This document shows positions 56,914 through 64,000 of a DNA stretch of 64,000 nucleotides, in pieces (position 1 is the first letter of the stretch; every line of letters starts with the position of its first letter). The stretch is from Chlamydia felis Fe/C-56 (GTDB taxonomy: Bacteria; Chlamydiota; Chlamydiia; Chlamydiales; Chlamydiaceae). The notes beneath the pieces were generated by a model. That model saw only the letters and a program-made list of their open reading frames with translations. It was not told where the DNA came from and searched no databases. A program made the translations under genes and the position numbers. The stretch is taken from positions 62,001-126,000 of the forward strand of contig NC_007899.1 of NCBI RefSeq assembly GCF_000009945.1, given 5' to 3'.

Positions 56914-57944
56914 AATTGGAAGCCAGCGGTTACGTTTATAGCACGCTGGCAGCCCCAACGACCTTCAACACTATAGAAGAAATTATCAGCTGCGCAGCTT
57001 GTTGCTCCGCAGCAAAAGTTTACTCTATGGAAGTTGGTGATTTTTCGTACTTTAAATTTTAGGTTAGAGAATTGGCTCTCTAGGCGTTGGAAACTATCTG
57101 CAGGAGCTGTTCTTGAAGCGCTTCCTATAGCCACAGAAACGTAGGGAAGAATATAATCGTTGATATAGGTGGTAATCCCTATATTTGCAGACCATTCCTT
57201 ATAGCTGATTTTACCATTAGAATCTTCGAAGTATACTTCGGGATTTGCCTGGCTGTTGACGATGATGTAGTTGACAGGACATGCTGCATGACGGTAGTCC
57301 CCACCAATGCCAATGAAGGAAACCCCATCTTTCCATAGGATCTTTTTTAAGCTTAAATCCCAAACAAAACCGTAGTTACTTTGTACTTCTACTAAACCGT
57401 CGGTCACTTGTGATTCGGAAGCAAGTGGAGAAGAAGTGAAGTCTCTATAAGCATTAAGAGGAAGACGGTAATATTGCTTTAATCCTCCGATTTTTACGTC
57501 AAAGCTAACATCTAACAGGGGGATCGCTGCAGGTGAGGTGTCTTGGATGGCTACAGAGGCAAAAACGCAGCTAGAGCTAACCTGAGAGTCGTTTAAATCA
57601 AAGTCAAAGTTTTTTACCGTTGAGGTAATTGTGGGCTTAGGTCCTGTTCCCGAAGTGTTTACAGATGTCACCACAGGAACATCTTTCACTCTGGCACTTT
57701 CCGAGAAAATATAATCTCCAGAAAATCCTATTTTTAAGCTTCCTGTAAGTGCTGCAAAAAGGTTGTAGCTATTGCAGATTTCAAAAGCACACATTCCCTT
57801 TTGTTCGGGATTGATACCGGGAATTACAGGATACGCAGGATTTCCTGCTGACATAGCATTAAGGGTAGAAGAAGAGAAAATTCCTGACAAAGCAAGGAGA
57901 GAGAAGGAGGCTAAACGTAGATGCTTTTTCAGCTTGCTATTCAT
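56910..57944 (-). CDS. porB: Outer membrane protein PorB
   Basis: Chlamydial porin; PorB of C. trachomatis is known as a substrate-selective pore for dicarboxylates. It is 344 residues. A Sec signal peptide ends near residue 30 (STLNA). The mature protein is beta-rich, with eight cysteines including CAFEIC and NFCCGATSC, suited to the disulfide-linked chlamydial envelope. It ends in a C-terminal Phe (TAGFQF), the usual outer-membrane insertion signal. It is transcribed against the DUF582 pair, with overlapping stop codons. It corresponds to CT713. Confidence 0.93.
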   Translation of the reverse strand: MNSKLKKHLRLASFSLLALSGIFSSSTLNAMSAGNPAYPVIPGINPEQKGMCAFEICNSYNLFAALTGSLKIGFSGDYIFSESARVKDVPVVTSVNTSGTGPKPTITSTVKNFDFDLNDSQVSSSCVFASVAIQDTSPAAIPLLDVSFDVKIGGLKQYYRLPLNAYRDFTSSPLASESQVTDGLVEVQSNYGFVWDLSLKKILWKDGVSFIGIGGDYRHAACPVNYIIVNSQANPEVYFEDSNGKISYKEWSANIGITTYINDYILPYVSVAIGSASRTAPADSFQRLESQFSNLKFKVRKITNFHRVNFCCGATSCAADNFFYSVEGRWGCQRAINVTAGFQF

Positions 57945-58076
57945 TTAGTGGATGACCTTATTTACTATGCGTTATAAATTCATCTTTAACAAATGATAAA
58001 AAAATGTACAAATGAAAAACTCTACGGGAATGAGACTTCAGTCTAGGAAAACGAGAAAAGTGAAAAAGCCCACCTT

Positions 58077-59081
58077 TTAAAGATATTCTTCCTTAGTATT
58101 TCTTTGTAAAAGAGCGGCGATGCCTTCTTTGATATCGAGATTTTCGTATAGAACACGATAGATTCCCGTAGTTATCGGCATGTCAATTTTATGATGTTTA
58201 GCAATTTGATATGCTGAAAGTGCTGTATAGGCCCCCTCAACAACCATGCCAATTTCTGCTTTTGCCTGCTCAAGAGTTAATCCTTGAGCTATCAATTTCC
58301 CAAATTTTGTATTTCTACTTAGAGAAGAAAAGCATGTTGTACAAAGATCTCCAAGACCTGCTAAGCCATTCAGAGTGTCGGGACGACAATCCATAATCGT
58401 TGCGAATTTGCGTATTTCATGCAGGCCGCGAGTCACTAGTCCCGATTTTGCGTTGTCTCCGAAATGAAAGCCGTCAGAAATTCCACAGGCTATGGCTATG
58501 ATGTTTTTTAAAGCACCACCAAGAGCGACTCCTTTAAGATCGCTATTGGGATATACACGAAATGTGGGAGTGAGAAAGGCATTGTGTATTTTCTTCAGGG
58601 TATCAGGATTATACGCGCTAATTACTACCGAGCATGGGCAGCCCTTAAGAACCTCTCTGGCTATAGAAGGTCCACTAAGATAACCAAGATATTGAGAAGC
58701 ATTGTTACCGAAAATCTCTACAACAATTTCACTGAGCAGCAATCCTGTATGCTGTTCTATTCCCTTTGAGGTAATAACAAAAGGAACTTTGAGATCGGTA
58801 ATTGCTTTTAGTTGTTCAGATACGGGACGAATTCCAGCGGAAGATACACCCTCCACAATCATAGATGCTTCATTCACAGCTTCTTCCATATCTGTAGTGA
58901 ATGATAAATTCGGATGTAAAGGAATATCAGGAGCTTGGGGATGGCGTTTCTCTATTTGTAGTTGCGCAATCAAATCAGGATTGCGAGCCCATCCGACAAC
59001 GCGATAGCCCTTATTTGCTAACAAGGATGCGAGACAAAATCCCCAGATGCCCATACCTAAGTAGGCAATTTTCTCTTTCAT
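58077..59081 (-). CDS. gpsA: Glycerol-3-phosphate dehydrogenase [NAD(P)+]
   Basis: Makes sn-glycerol-3-phosphate from dihydroxyacetone phosphate for phospholipid synthesis. It is 334 residues. The dinucleotide-binding GMGIWGFCLAS is at ~7-17. The catalytic ALGGALKNIIAIACGISDGF contains the active Lys, and NGLAGLGDLCTTC follows. The start at ATG 59081 overlaps the stop of the pyrophosphorylase gene by 4 bases (ATGA), so the two are translationally coupled. It corresponds to CT714. Confidence 0.95.
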   Translation of the reverse strand: MKEKIAYLGMGIWGFCLASLLANKGYRVVGWARNPDLIAQLQIEKRHPQAPDIPLHPNLSFTTDMEEAVNEASMIVEGVSSAGIRPVSEQLKAITDLKVPFVITSKGIEQHTGLLLSEIVVEIFGNNASQYLGYLSGPSIAREVLKGCPCSVVISAYNPDTLKKIHNAFLTPTFRVYPNSDLKGVALGGALKNIIAIACGISDGFHFGDNAKSGLVTRGLHEIRKFATIMDCRPDTLNGLAGLGDLCTTCFSSLSRNTKFGKLIAQGLTLEQAKAEIGMVVEGAYTALSAYQIAKHHKIDMPITTGIYRVLYENLDIKEGIAALLQRNTKEEYL

Positions 59082-60460
59082 GAGGCCTCAAAAAATGGTT
59101 CCTCGAAAAACGCTTTGTTTTCCCAATGTAAGGAAGTAGAGGTTGAAGGATAATAGAAATCAGCTTCTAATTCAAATGTTGTGTTTGGAGAAAGTTTTTT
59201 CCCAGTGACTTTATGGAAAATTTGACGTTCTCTAGCGGACAGAGCTTCTCGCACAGTAGCAGGACTATGATTGCCTTCGAGATTTTTTAACGGAGCAAAA
59301 CATTCCTGGCGTGGATAAACAAGCGTTTGGCAGCGTTCGCTAAAGCAAAATAGATCAAAAATAAATTCTTCGAATTTCCAAGAGTTTTTTTCAGAGGAAT
59401 ATAATCCTAATTGTTTCGCATGTTTATGTGCTTTATAAAGAGGAAGTTCTCTTAGAGCTGCGTGAGCTATGAAGTCCATAGATAAGCAGTAGAGACCAAT
59501 ATTCGCTAAGCAGTATTTCAACGTTCCATCAGGATTAGTGGCAAAACGTTCTTTTTGAGGGATTTCAGAATACTCAATAACCGAGGTTTTTCCAGAATCA
59601 TTAGATTGAACTAAGATGCCTACGTCTTCAATAGCTGTTTGTCGTAGAGCAGCTTTGATAGTCACCTCGTTATTTTCCATGCTATGGAAACCACAAAGTT
59701 CCACATCAAAGGGTAAGGCTAGAGGATTATCGATAGGAATAACACTTACCATTTCAATCCCTGCATCTCGCCACTTTCTCCATAATCCTGAGGTATATAG
59801 AAGAGTCGCTAGACAACCATTTCCATTAGGCCCTAAAGATAAAGTATCAGTATCTTCCAAGAAGAGATCTCCTGATAAAGATAATAGGGGCCAAAGAGGC
59901 TGGCAAAAAAAGTCCACTTGATTGGGATCAAGATGGAAATAATCGTTGGATTCAAAATAGGAACGTGTCTGACGATTATTTAATGGTGAGGTCATAAAGG
60001 CTAAGGGCAAGGGCTGATTTGCTAGCTTACTTGCCGCGCAGACTTTTTCTGCAACAAGCTGAAATAAGGGTTTCTTTTTGATAGGAGATACGGGGAAAAG
60101 TCCTTTGGGTCCATCACACTTCAGTCTAGACCCTTGTCCTCCAGCAAGTACAACACAGGCAACCTTCTTTTCTTTTAGAAGATTTGTTCCTACTTGAGTT
60201 CTTTCAGGATCTTCTCCTGAGGAAGAAAAAGAAGTTAAAGGATGGAAATTTTTTAGGATAGATCTTGGAGAAGTGATAAGTTGACGTTGTTTATGAAAAA
60301 GATCAATGTCTATAGAAGAAAGTTGATGATAGAGCCGTTGTTGTTGTTTTAGAGAAAGGGACGACCACGAATCTAATAAATGCTCCTGATTAATAGACTT
60401 GAGTTTTTCTGTTAGTGAAGACTTTTCCACGGCAGACGGGAAGATTACAGAATCGGTCAT
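59078..60460 (-). CDS. UDP-sugar pyrophosphorylase, eukaryote-like UDP-N-acetylhexosamine type
   Basis: Predicted to make a UDP-sugar, probably UDP-GlcNAc, from UTP and the sugar 1-phosphate. It is 460 residues. The nucleotide-binding loop is VVLAGGQGSRLKCDGPKGLFPV. The run FMTSPLNNRQTRSYF, then GPNGNGCLATL, IDNPLALP and FIFDLF, follows the order of human UAP1 (AGX) and yeast Qri1, not the bacterial GlmU layout; no acetyltransferase hexapeptide repeats are present. It corresponds to CT715. Substrate choice (UDP-GlcNAc or UDP-glucose) is not settled by eye. It is coupled to gpsA. Confidence 0.85.
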   Translation of the reverse strand: MTDSVIFPSAVEKSSLTEKLKSINQEHLLDSWSSLSLKQQQRLYHQLSSIDIDLFHKQRQLITSPRSILKNFHPLTSFSSSGEDPERTQVGTNLLKEKKVACVVLAGGQGSRLKCDGPKGLFPVSPIKKKPLFQLVAEKVCAASKLANQPLPLAFMTSPLNNRQTRSYFESNDYFHLDPNQVDFFCQPLWPLLSLSGDLFLEDTDTLSLGPNGNGCLATLLYTSGLWRKWRDAGIEMVSVIPIDNPLALPFDVELCGFHSMENNEVTIKAALRQTAIEDVGILVQSNDSGKTSVIEYSEIPQKERFATNPDGTLKYCLANIGLYCLSMDFIAHAALRELPLYKAHKHAKQLGLYSSEKNSWKFEEFIFDLFCFSERCQTLVYPRQECFAPLKNLEGNHSPATVREALSARERQIFHKVTGKKLSPNTTFELEADFYYPSTSTSLHWENKAFFEEPFFEAS

Positions 60461-60479
60461 TACAGTTAGCCTTGCGTTC

Positions 60480-60839
60480 CTATCTCTTGATGTTAGAATA
60501 CTTATTATTCTTGATCTTTTCGATGATTTTTCTACGGTTAATTAATTCTAGTAATTTATGCTGATGCTCTTGTAGACGCTTACAGGAGATGCTGTGTTGT
60601 TTATAAATAGATACTTGTAATGTTTGCAAGTGTTCTAGAAGCGAATTGTAATGTTCTATATTATTTCGGTATAAAAACCTTTCCTTTCTGATTTTAGAAA
60701 TCAGCATCATGCGTTCTTTTATATCGGCAAGCTCTTGGGATAGATAATGCTTTTTACTTTTAAATTGTCGTACTTTTAATAAGGAATGATAAATTTCTAC
60801 CTTTGATAAAATAGACAGGATAGCTAATTTATTATTCAA
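60480..60839 (-). CDS. Small coiled-coil protein next to fliI, FliJ/SctO-like candidate
   Basis: 119 residues, basic, nearly all helical, no membrane segment. Leu/Ile heptads run through most of its length, with Lys/Arg/His/Gln between. The start is TTG 60839, within the end of fliI (8-base overlap), with GGAGG about 13 bases upstream. In flagellar and type III operons the short coiled-coil stalk protein (FliJ, SctO) is encoded directly after the ATPase gene, as here. No sequence signature is visible, as is usual for that family, so the assignment is positional. It corresponds to CT716. Confidence 0.7.
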   Translation of the reverse strand: MNNKLAILSILSKVEIYHSLLKVRQFKSKKHYLSQELADIKERMMLISKIRKERFLYRNNIEHYNSLLEHLQTLQVSIYKQHSISCKRLQEHQHKLLELINRRKIIEKIKNNKYSNIKR

Positions 60840-62136
60840 GTTCTACTAAAGCCTCCAATTCTTTCAATGTGTTTTCCAGCTGACAATAGCTTGACAGTGG
60901 TTGAGCGAGGAATTTTTTTATGTTCGGAAGAATTTTTACAGCGTCATCAAGATCTTTGTCATGTCCTGGAGTATAGGCTCCTAAATGGATAATATCTAAT
61001 GCTTCTTGGTAGGTTTTTAATAATGAGCGGAGTTTTTCAGCGGCTGCATAATGATGAGGAAGAGAAAGCTTTTTCGCGGATCTCGATAGGCTGAGAAGGA
61101 TATCAATAGGAGGAGAGGCTAAAGCTTTTCCCTGGTTGGTAAGGAAAAAATGTCCGTCTAAGAGTGATTTGAGGTAATCAGTAAAGATATCTGGATGATT
61201 GGGGTAGTGTAAAATAGCATATAAAGCGGTTATGGAGCCGCGATCGTTGTTTCCCGCACGTTCTGTAAATTCTGAGACATGATGGAAAACATAAGCTGCG
61301 TAATTATGCGCGGCTAACGTTTCTCCTGTTGCTAAGGCAACTTCCTGAAGAGCCGCAATCCATCGTGATAGAGAGTCCATAATGAACAAGACATCATGAC
61401 CCTGATCGCGGAAATATTCGGCTATTGTCATAGCCGCACGTCCTGACATCACTTTTGTTGGCGCTGTTTCATGTGCAGGCGAGGCAATAATAACTGTGCG
61501 GTGTTCTTGTAATCCTGAAGCGTGTTGTTCTATATATTCACGAACTTCTCGTCCTCGTTCCCCAATAAGGGCAATTACGTTAATCGTAGATTTTGATCCG
61601 GAGGCTATTGTAGATAGGAGAGAAGATTTCCCGCTTCCGGGTTCTGAAAATACACCAATACGTTGTCCTTTCCCTAAAGTTAAAAAAGCATCAATAACCT
61701 TAATCCCTGTGGGGAAAATTTCTTGAATAGGCTGTCGAGACATGGGGAGTGGCGGAGGCGATATCAGGGGTTTGATATGTGTTTTGGGCAGGTTTTCTTT
61801 ATTATCTAATGGATTTCCGAAACCATCTATTACACGGCCCAAAAGGTGGTCTGAAAGATGTAGGGATGGGGGACGTCTTAGGGGAAGAACCTCAGAACCT
61901 AAAGTCACATAGTGCATGGGAGATAGGGACATGAGCAATGTGGTTTGGTTATGAAATCCGATAACTTCAGCAAGTAGATCAGGATATTTTGGTGTGCAAA
62001 CACGACAAAGTTCTCCGAGGCAGGCGGAAAGTCCTTGAGCTTCTAAAAGAGTTCCTGAAACCTTAGAAAGGAGCCCACAAGAGCGGTAAGGTTGCCAATA
62101 TTGGATTTGGGATTTTTCGTGATCTAAGTGTATCAT
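60832..62136 (-). CDS. fliI: Flagellar-type export ATPase FliI
   Basis: F1-like ATPase of a flagellar-type export system. It is 434 residues from ATG 62136, which overlaps the fliH-like stop as ATGA; a longer TTG-initiated frame to 62232 lies within that gene. The catalytic domain has FSEPGSGKSSLL as P-loop (Ser replaces the usual Ala/Gly at its first position). IALIGERGREVREYIE, VLFIMDSLSRWIAALQEVALATGE (Walker B) and the family NDRGSITALYAIL follow. A second, injectisome-type ATPase is known elsewhere in Chlamydia genomes. It corresponds to CT717. Confidence 0.9.
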   Translation of the reverse strand: MIHLDHEKSQIQYWQPYRSCGLLSKVSGTLLEAQGLSACLGELCRVCTPKYPDLLAEVIGFHNQTTLLMSLSPMHYVTLGSEVLPLRRPPSLHLSDHLLGRVIDGFGNPLDNKENLPKTHIKPLISPPPLPMSRQPIQEIFPTGIKVIDAFLTLGKGQRIGVFSEPGSGKSSLLSTIASGSKSTINVIALIGERGREVREYIEQHASGLQEHRTVIIASPAHETAPTKVMSGRAAMTIAEYFRDQGHDVLFIMDSLSRWIAALQEVALATGETLAAHNYAAYVFHHVSEFTERAGNNDRGSITALYAILHYPNHPDIFTDYLKSLLDGHFFLTNQGKALASPPIDILLSLSRSAKKLSLPHHYAAAEKLRSLLKTYQEALDIIHLGAYTPGHDKDLDDAVKILPNIKKFLAQPLSSYCQLENTLKELEALVELE

Positions 62137-62684
62137 GTAGTTAAAACAGAAAGCAAATGATCTAGTTCTTCTCCGATTTCTTGTCTTAGGATTCCTGAGG
62201 GAACCTCCATTTTGTAGCTGGATTTTTTGCAAGAGATGTCTGGGAGAAACTCTGCATGTTTAATCATGGGGATTTCATGCGTCGCTATCCAATCATTAAG
62301 TTTCTTGTGATCTTCGGGATGAAGGAAGATCTTTACAGGAGATAAAGATCTCAGGGATGTATGTTGTTGTAGAGCAGAAGAAATTAGGAGAGCTAGCTCT
62401 TCAGCGTTGTCTAATTTCTTATAAAGGAATTTTTCACAGGTTAAGATAGCAAGCTCTACAAGATCGGGCTTTAGCTGTTGGGGAATTTTTTCTATTTCGG
62501 ATAGCATGCGAATCGATAATTTCCGAAATATTTGAATTAAAGATAAAAGTTCTTGAAATGCTTTATCATATCCTAAGGTTTCTCCTTCTGAAAAACCTTG
62601 AGAAAATCCCTCTTGCCAGTCTTGAGTTTTTTCTGGGGCATCTTCAGTATCTGAAAGCGAACCAGGGGATTGAGACATTGTCAC
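62133..62684 (-). CDS. FliH/SctL-like stator protein of the fliI group (CT718-like)
   Basis: 183 residues. A Gly/Glu-rich opening with the FliH-like pattern EGFSQGFSEGETLGYDKAF (~22-40) precedes a long helical stretch and a globular C-terminal half with VELAILTCEKFLYKKLD and VKIFLHPEDHKKLNDWI. This is the FliH/YscL architecture. It sits between fliF (23 bases upstream) and fliI (ATGA overlap), as fliH does in flagellar operons. It probably binds FliI. The repeated Gly-x3-Gly pattern is short compared with E. coli FliH. Confidence 0.82.
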   Translation of the reverse strand: MTMSQSPGSLSDTEDAPEKTQDWQEGFSQGFSEGETLGYDKAFQELLSLIQIFRKLSIRMLSEIEKIPQQLKPDLVELAILTCEKFLYKKLDNAEELALLISSALQQHTSLRSLSPVKIFLHPEDHKKLNDWIATHEIPMIKHAEFLPDISCKKSSYKMEVPSGILRQEIGEELDHLLSVLTT

Positions 62685-62707
62685 AAGACATACCTAATTC
62701 TTAATAT

Positions 62708-63721
62708 TTATAATTTCAGTACTTGGTGTTGTATATCTTCAGGCAAATGTTTGAAGATTTCTTCAGCTTTTTTAGGATCCAAATACGAGAGAATCAACCT
62801 GATTTTTTCGGGAGATTCTTTTTGTAGTATCTCTACCAGCTTCGTAATATTTATGCCTTGTTTTATTTTCTTTGATTCTGAAGGAATGCGCTCGTAAGCG
62901 TAAAAGGCAAGATAGAAACTCGCAACGGCTATAATTCCTAAACTAGAAAGTAAAATCGTCCCCCCGACAAGAAGTCTATAGGAAAGCCAGTCTTTTTTGC
63001 TTGTTTGTGAGAAGGGAAATCTTTCGATAACAATAGAGTGAGTATGACCGTAGATTTTCTTTAGATGCTCTTCAGCATGAACCAAGAAAGCTTCTCTTTT
63101 TGCTTTGGAAAACTTTGCTAGGTATTTTTCATTAATAGTTAACTGTATTGTGGGAGTGTTGTTAGCTAGATAGGACAGTATAAAATGTTCCTTAGGGAAA
63201 ATTTTCCCCAGATAGCCTTCACATGTAGATAGAAATAGAGAATTTTTAGAGATCTCTCCAGGAGAGTAGACGTTACCTAGATTATCCGATAGGGTAATGT
63301 GCTCTTTAGTTAACCCTGGAATACTACTAGATAAATAGTCCGTAATAGAATGTAACAGGGATGAGGAAAATGTTTCATTTTTACGAGTTGAAAGAATTAC
63401 AGATACTTGCGGAATAATATGAGGATCATCTTCTGTAGGCAAAGATAGAGCCACAGTAGCACTCGCTACTGATTGAAACATAGTGAGATCTCTTTCTATC
63501 TGTTCTTTTTTTGCTAAGGATTCTAGTAATTTCGGATTTCCCACTTGGCTGAGTTTAAACCAGCCTGTAGTTTTTTTTTCTGAAGGTGGAGAAAAATCTG
63601 GGGATTTCGATGTGTTCTTCCCAAAAAAGATAGCACTCCCTAAAGCCGAAGAAATAACCAAAAGGCCTAAAGGAGAGATGCCTAACGAAGCAACTTTCTT
63701 TTTTAGGAATTGAAAAAACAC
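62708..63721 (-). CDS. fliF: Flagellar MS-ring protein FliF, shortened and fused to a FliG-like segment
   Basis: 337 residues from GTG 63721, chosen because GAGG stands 6 bases upstream; the in-frame TTG at 63733 lies on that element. FliF is normally ~550 residues. Here an N-terminal membrane segment (~18-36) is followed by one ring-building domain (~70-140, SVASATVALSLP, SSIPGLTKEHITLSDNLG) and a second membrane helix at ~252-275. The last ~50 residues (LVEILQKESPEKIRLILSY, then LDPKKAEEIFKHLPEDI) look like the first helices of the FliG middle domain. It corresponds to CT719. Confidence 0.88.
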   Translation of the reverse strand: MFFQFLKKKVASLGISPLGLLVISSALGSAIFFGKNTSKSPDFSPPSEKKTTGWFKLSQVGNPKLLESLAKKEQIERDLTMFQSVASATVALSLPTEDDPHIIPQVSVILSTRKNETFSSSLLHSITDYLSSSIPGLTKEHITLSDNLGNVYSPGEISKNSLFLSTCEGYLGKIFPKEHFILSYLANNTPTIQLTINEKYLAKFSKAKREAFLVHAEEHLKKIYGHTHSIVIERFPFSQTSKKDWLSYRLLVGGTILLSSLGIIAVASFYLAFYAYERIPSESKKIKQGINITKLVEILQKESPEKIRLILSYLDPKKAEEIFKHLPEDIQHQVLKL

Positions 63722-63822
63722 GAGAAGCCTCAAAAAAATAATGAAATAATTATCAAACCACTAACATTTCATCATTCTTTATCAAAAGATACGAATTATT
63801 GACAATTCACGAACTTTAAAAG

Positions 63823-64000
63823 TTAATTAGTTTCGTCGGGGTTCTGAGACATAGGAAAATTTAAAGAGGCCTCATTTACTTTAATTTGTAGTTCGGAATA
63901 AACGTAGGCTCGTAAGAGTTGGCCTATAGAATTCAATGTAGATCCTATAGCAGAAAAACATCCAGAACAATTTCCTGCATAGGAAATTGTTACAATGTTT
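63823..64000 (-). CDS. nifU: NifU-like protein, C-terminal fragment (rest beyond window)
   Basis: Only the last 58 codons are in the window; the stop is TAA at 63823-63825. The visible part contains Tyr-Ala-Gly-Asn-Cys-Ser-Gly-Cys, a CxxC like the one in NifU-type iron-sulfur scaffold domains, then FSAIGSTLNSIGQLLRAY. It corresponds by position to CT720, annotated NifU-related. It lies 101 bases upstream of fliF on the same strand. Full domain content cannot be judged. Confidence 0.7.
   Translation of the reverse strand, partial: NIVTISYAGNCSGCFSAIGSTLNSIGQLLRAYVYSELQIKVNEASLNFPMSQNPDETN

Noticed and set aside
61496..61726. Plus-strand open frame opposite the fliI P-loop region
   Set aside because: Antisense shadow of a conserved gene; no start signal and no plausible protein features.

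Overview
This window is chromosomal DNA from a member of the genus Chlamydia. The evidence is the gene set and order: an LcrH/CopB/CopD type III translocon operon, a compact type II secretion cluster, a second type III block (sctJ-K-L-R-S-T), two SNF2 helicases with N-terminal SWIM-type Cys/His motifs, porB, a tandem pair of DUF582-type effectors, and a remnant fliF/fliH/fliI group in a non-flagellated background. Gene order follows two blocks that I remember from C. trachomatis D/UW-3 (CT581 down to CT554, then CT697 up to CT720). They are joined here between brnQ and nth, so this is probably a Chlamydia outside the trachomatis/muridarum pair. I do not commit to a species. I recognised no insertion sequence, prophage, CRISPR array or rRNA. 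No gene-free stretch exceeds 300 bases; the longest gaps are 26513-26772, 6775-7001, 1622-1827 and 23985-24188.

Layout. 1-1621: start of thrS (minus, cut by the window edge). 1828-2736: DMT-family transporter. 2816-6774: minus-strand translocon operon lcrH-CT577-copB-copD, ending in a strong hairpin terminator. 7002-9818: mutL-pepP. 9938-18576: type II secretion operon (a possible GspC-like protein, GspD, GspE, GspF, GspG, two further pseudopilin-like proteins and a last unknown). 18664-19119: Inc-like membrane protein. 19201-23984: minus-strand type III apparatus genes sctJ-K-L-R-S-T. 24189-26512: lipA and lpdA, translationally coupled. 26773-32144: zinc-ribbon membrane protein, SNF2 helicase 1, brnQ.

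32312-34271: nth and mnmE. 34430-39815: psd, a TPR protein and secA. 39871-46678: minus-strand housekeeping run of tig, clpP, clpX, pcnB, der and a small protein with two knob-like repeats. 46713-46783: tRNA-Gly(GCC). 46974-53375: SNF2 helicase 2, mreB and pckA, almost without gaps. 53498-56913: two paralogous DUF582-type effectors. 56910-57944: porB. 58077-63721: minus-strand gpsA, a eukaryote-like UDP-sugar pyrophosphorylase, a FliJ-like candidate, fliI, fliH-like and fliF. 63823-64000: C-terminus of a NifU-like protein.

How the parts fit. The translocon genes and sctJ-T encode parts of one type III injectisome, and the DUF582 pair and the Inc-like protein are candidate cargo. The gsp cluster encodes a reduced type II system whose pseudopilins lack the usual Gly at the prepilin cleavage site. 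The fliF/fliH/fliI group is a second, flagellar-type export ATPase and ring set; its FliF ends in a segment that looks like the start of the FliG middle domain. That fusion, the two knob-like repeats in the protein next to secA, and a 13-unit four-residue repeat in CopB are the observations I consider most worth following up.
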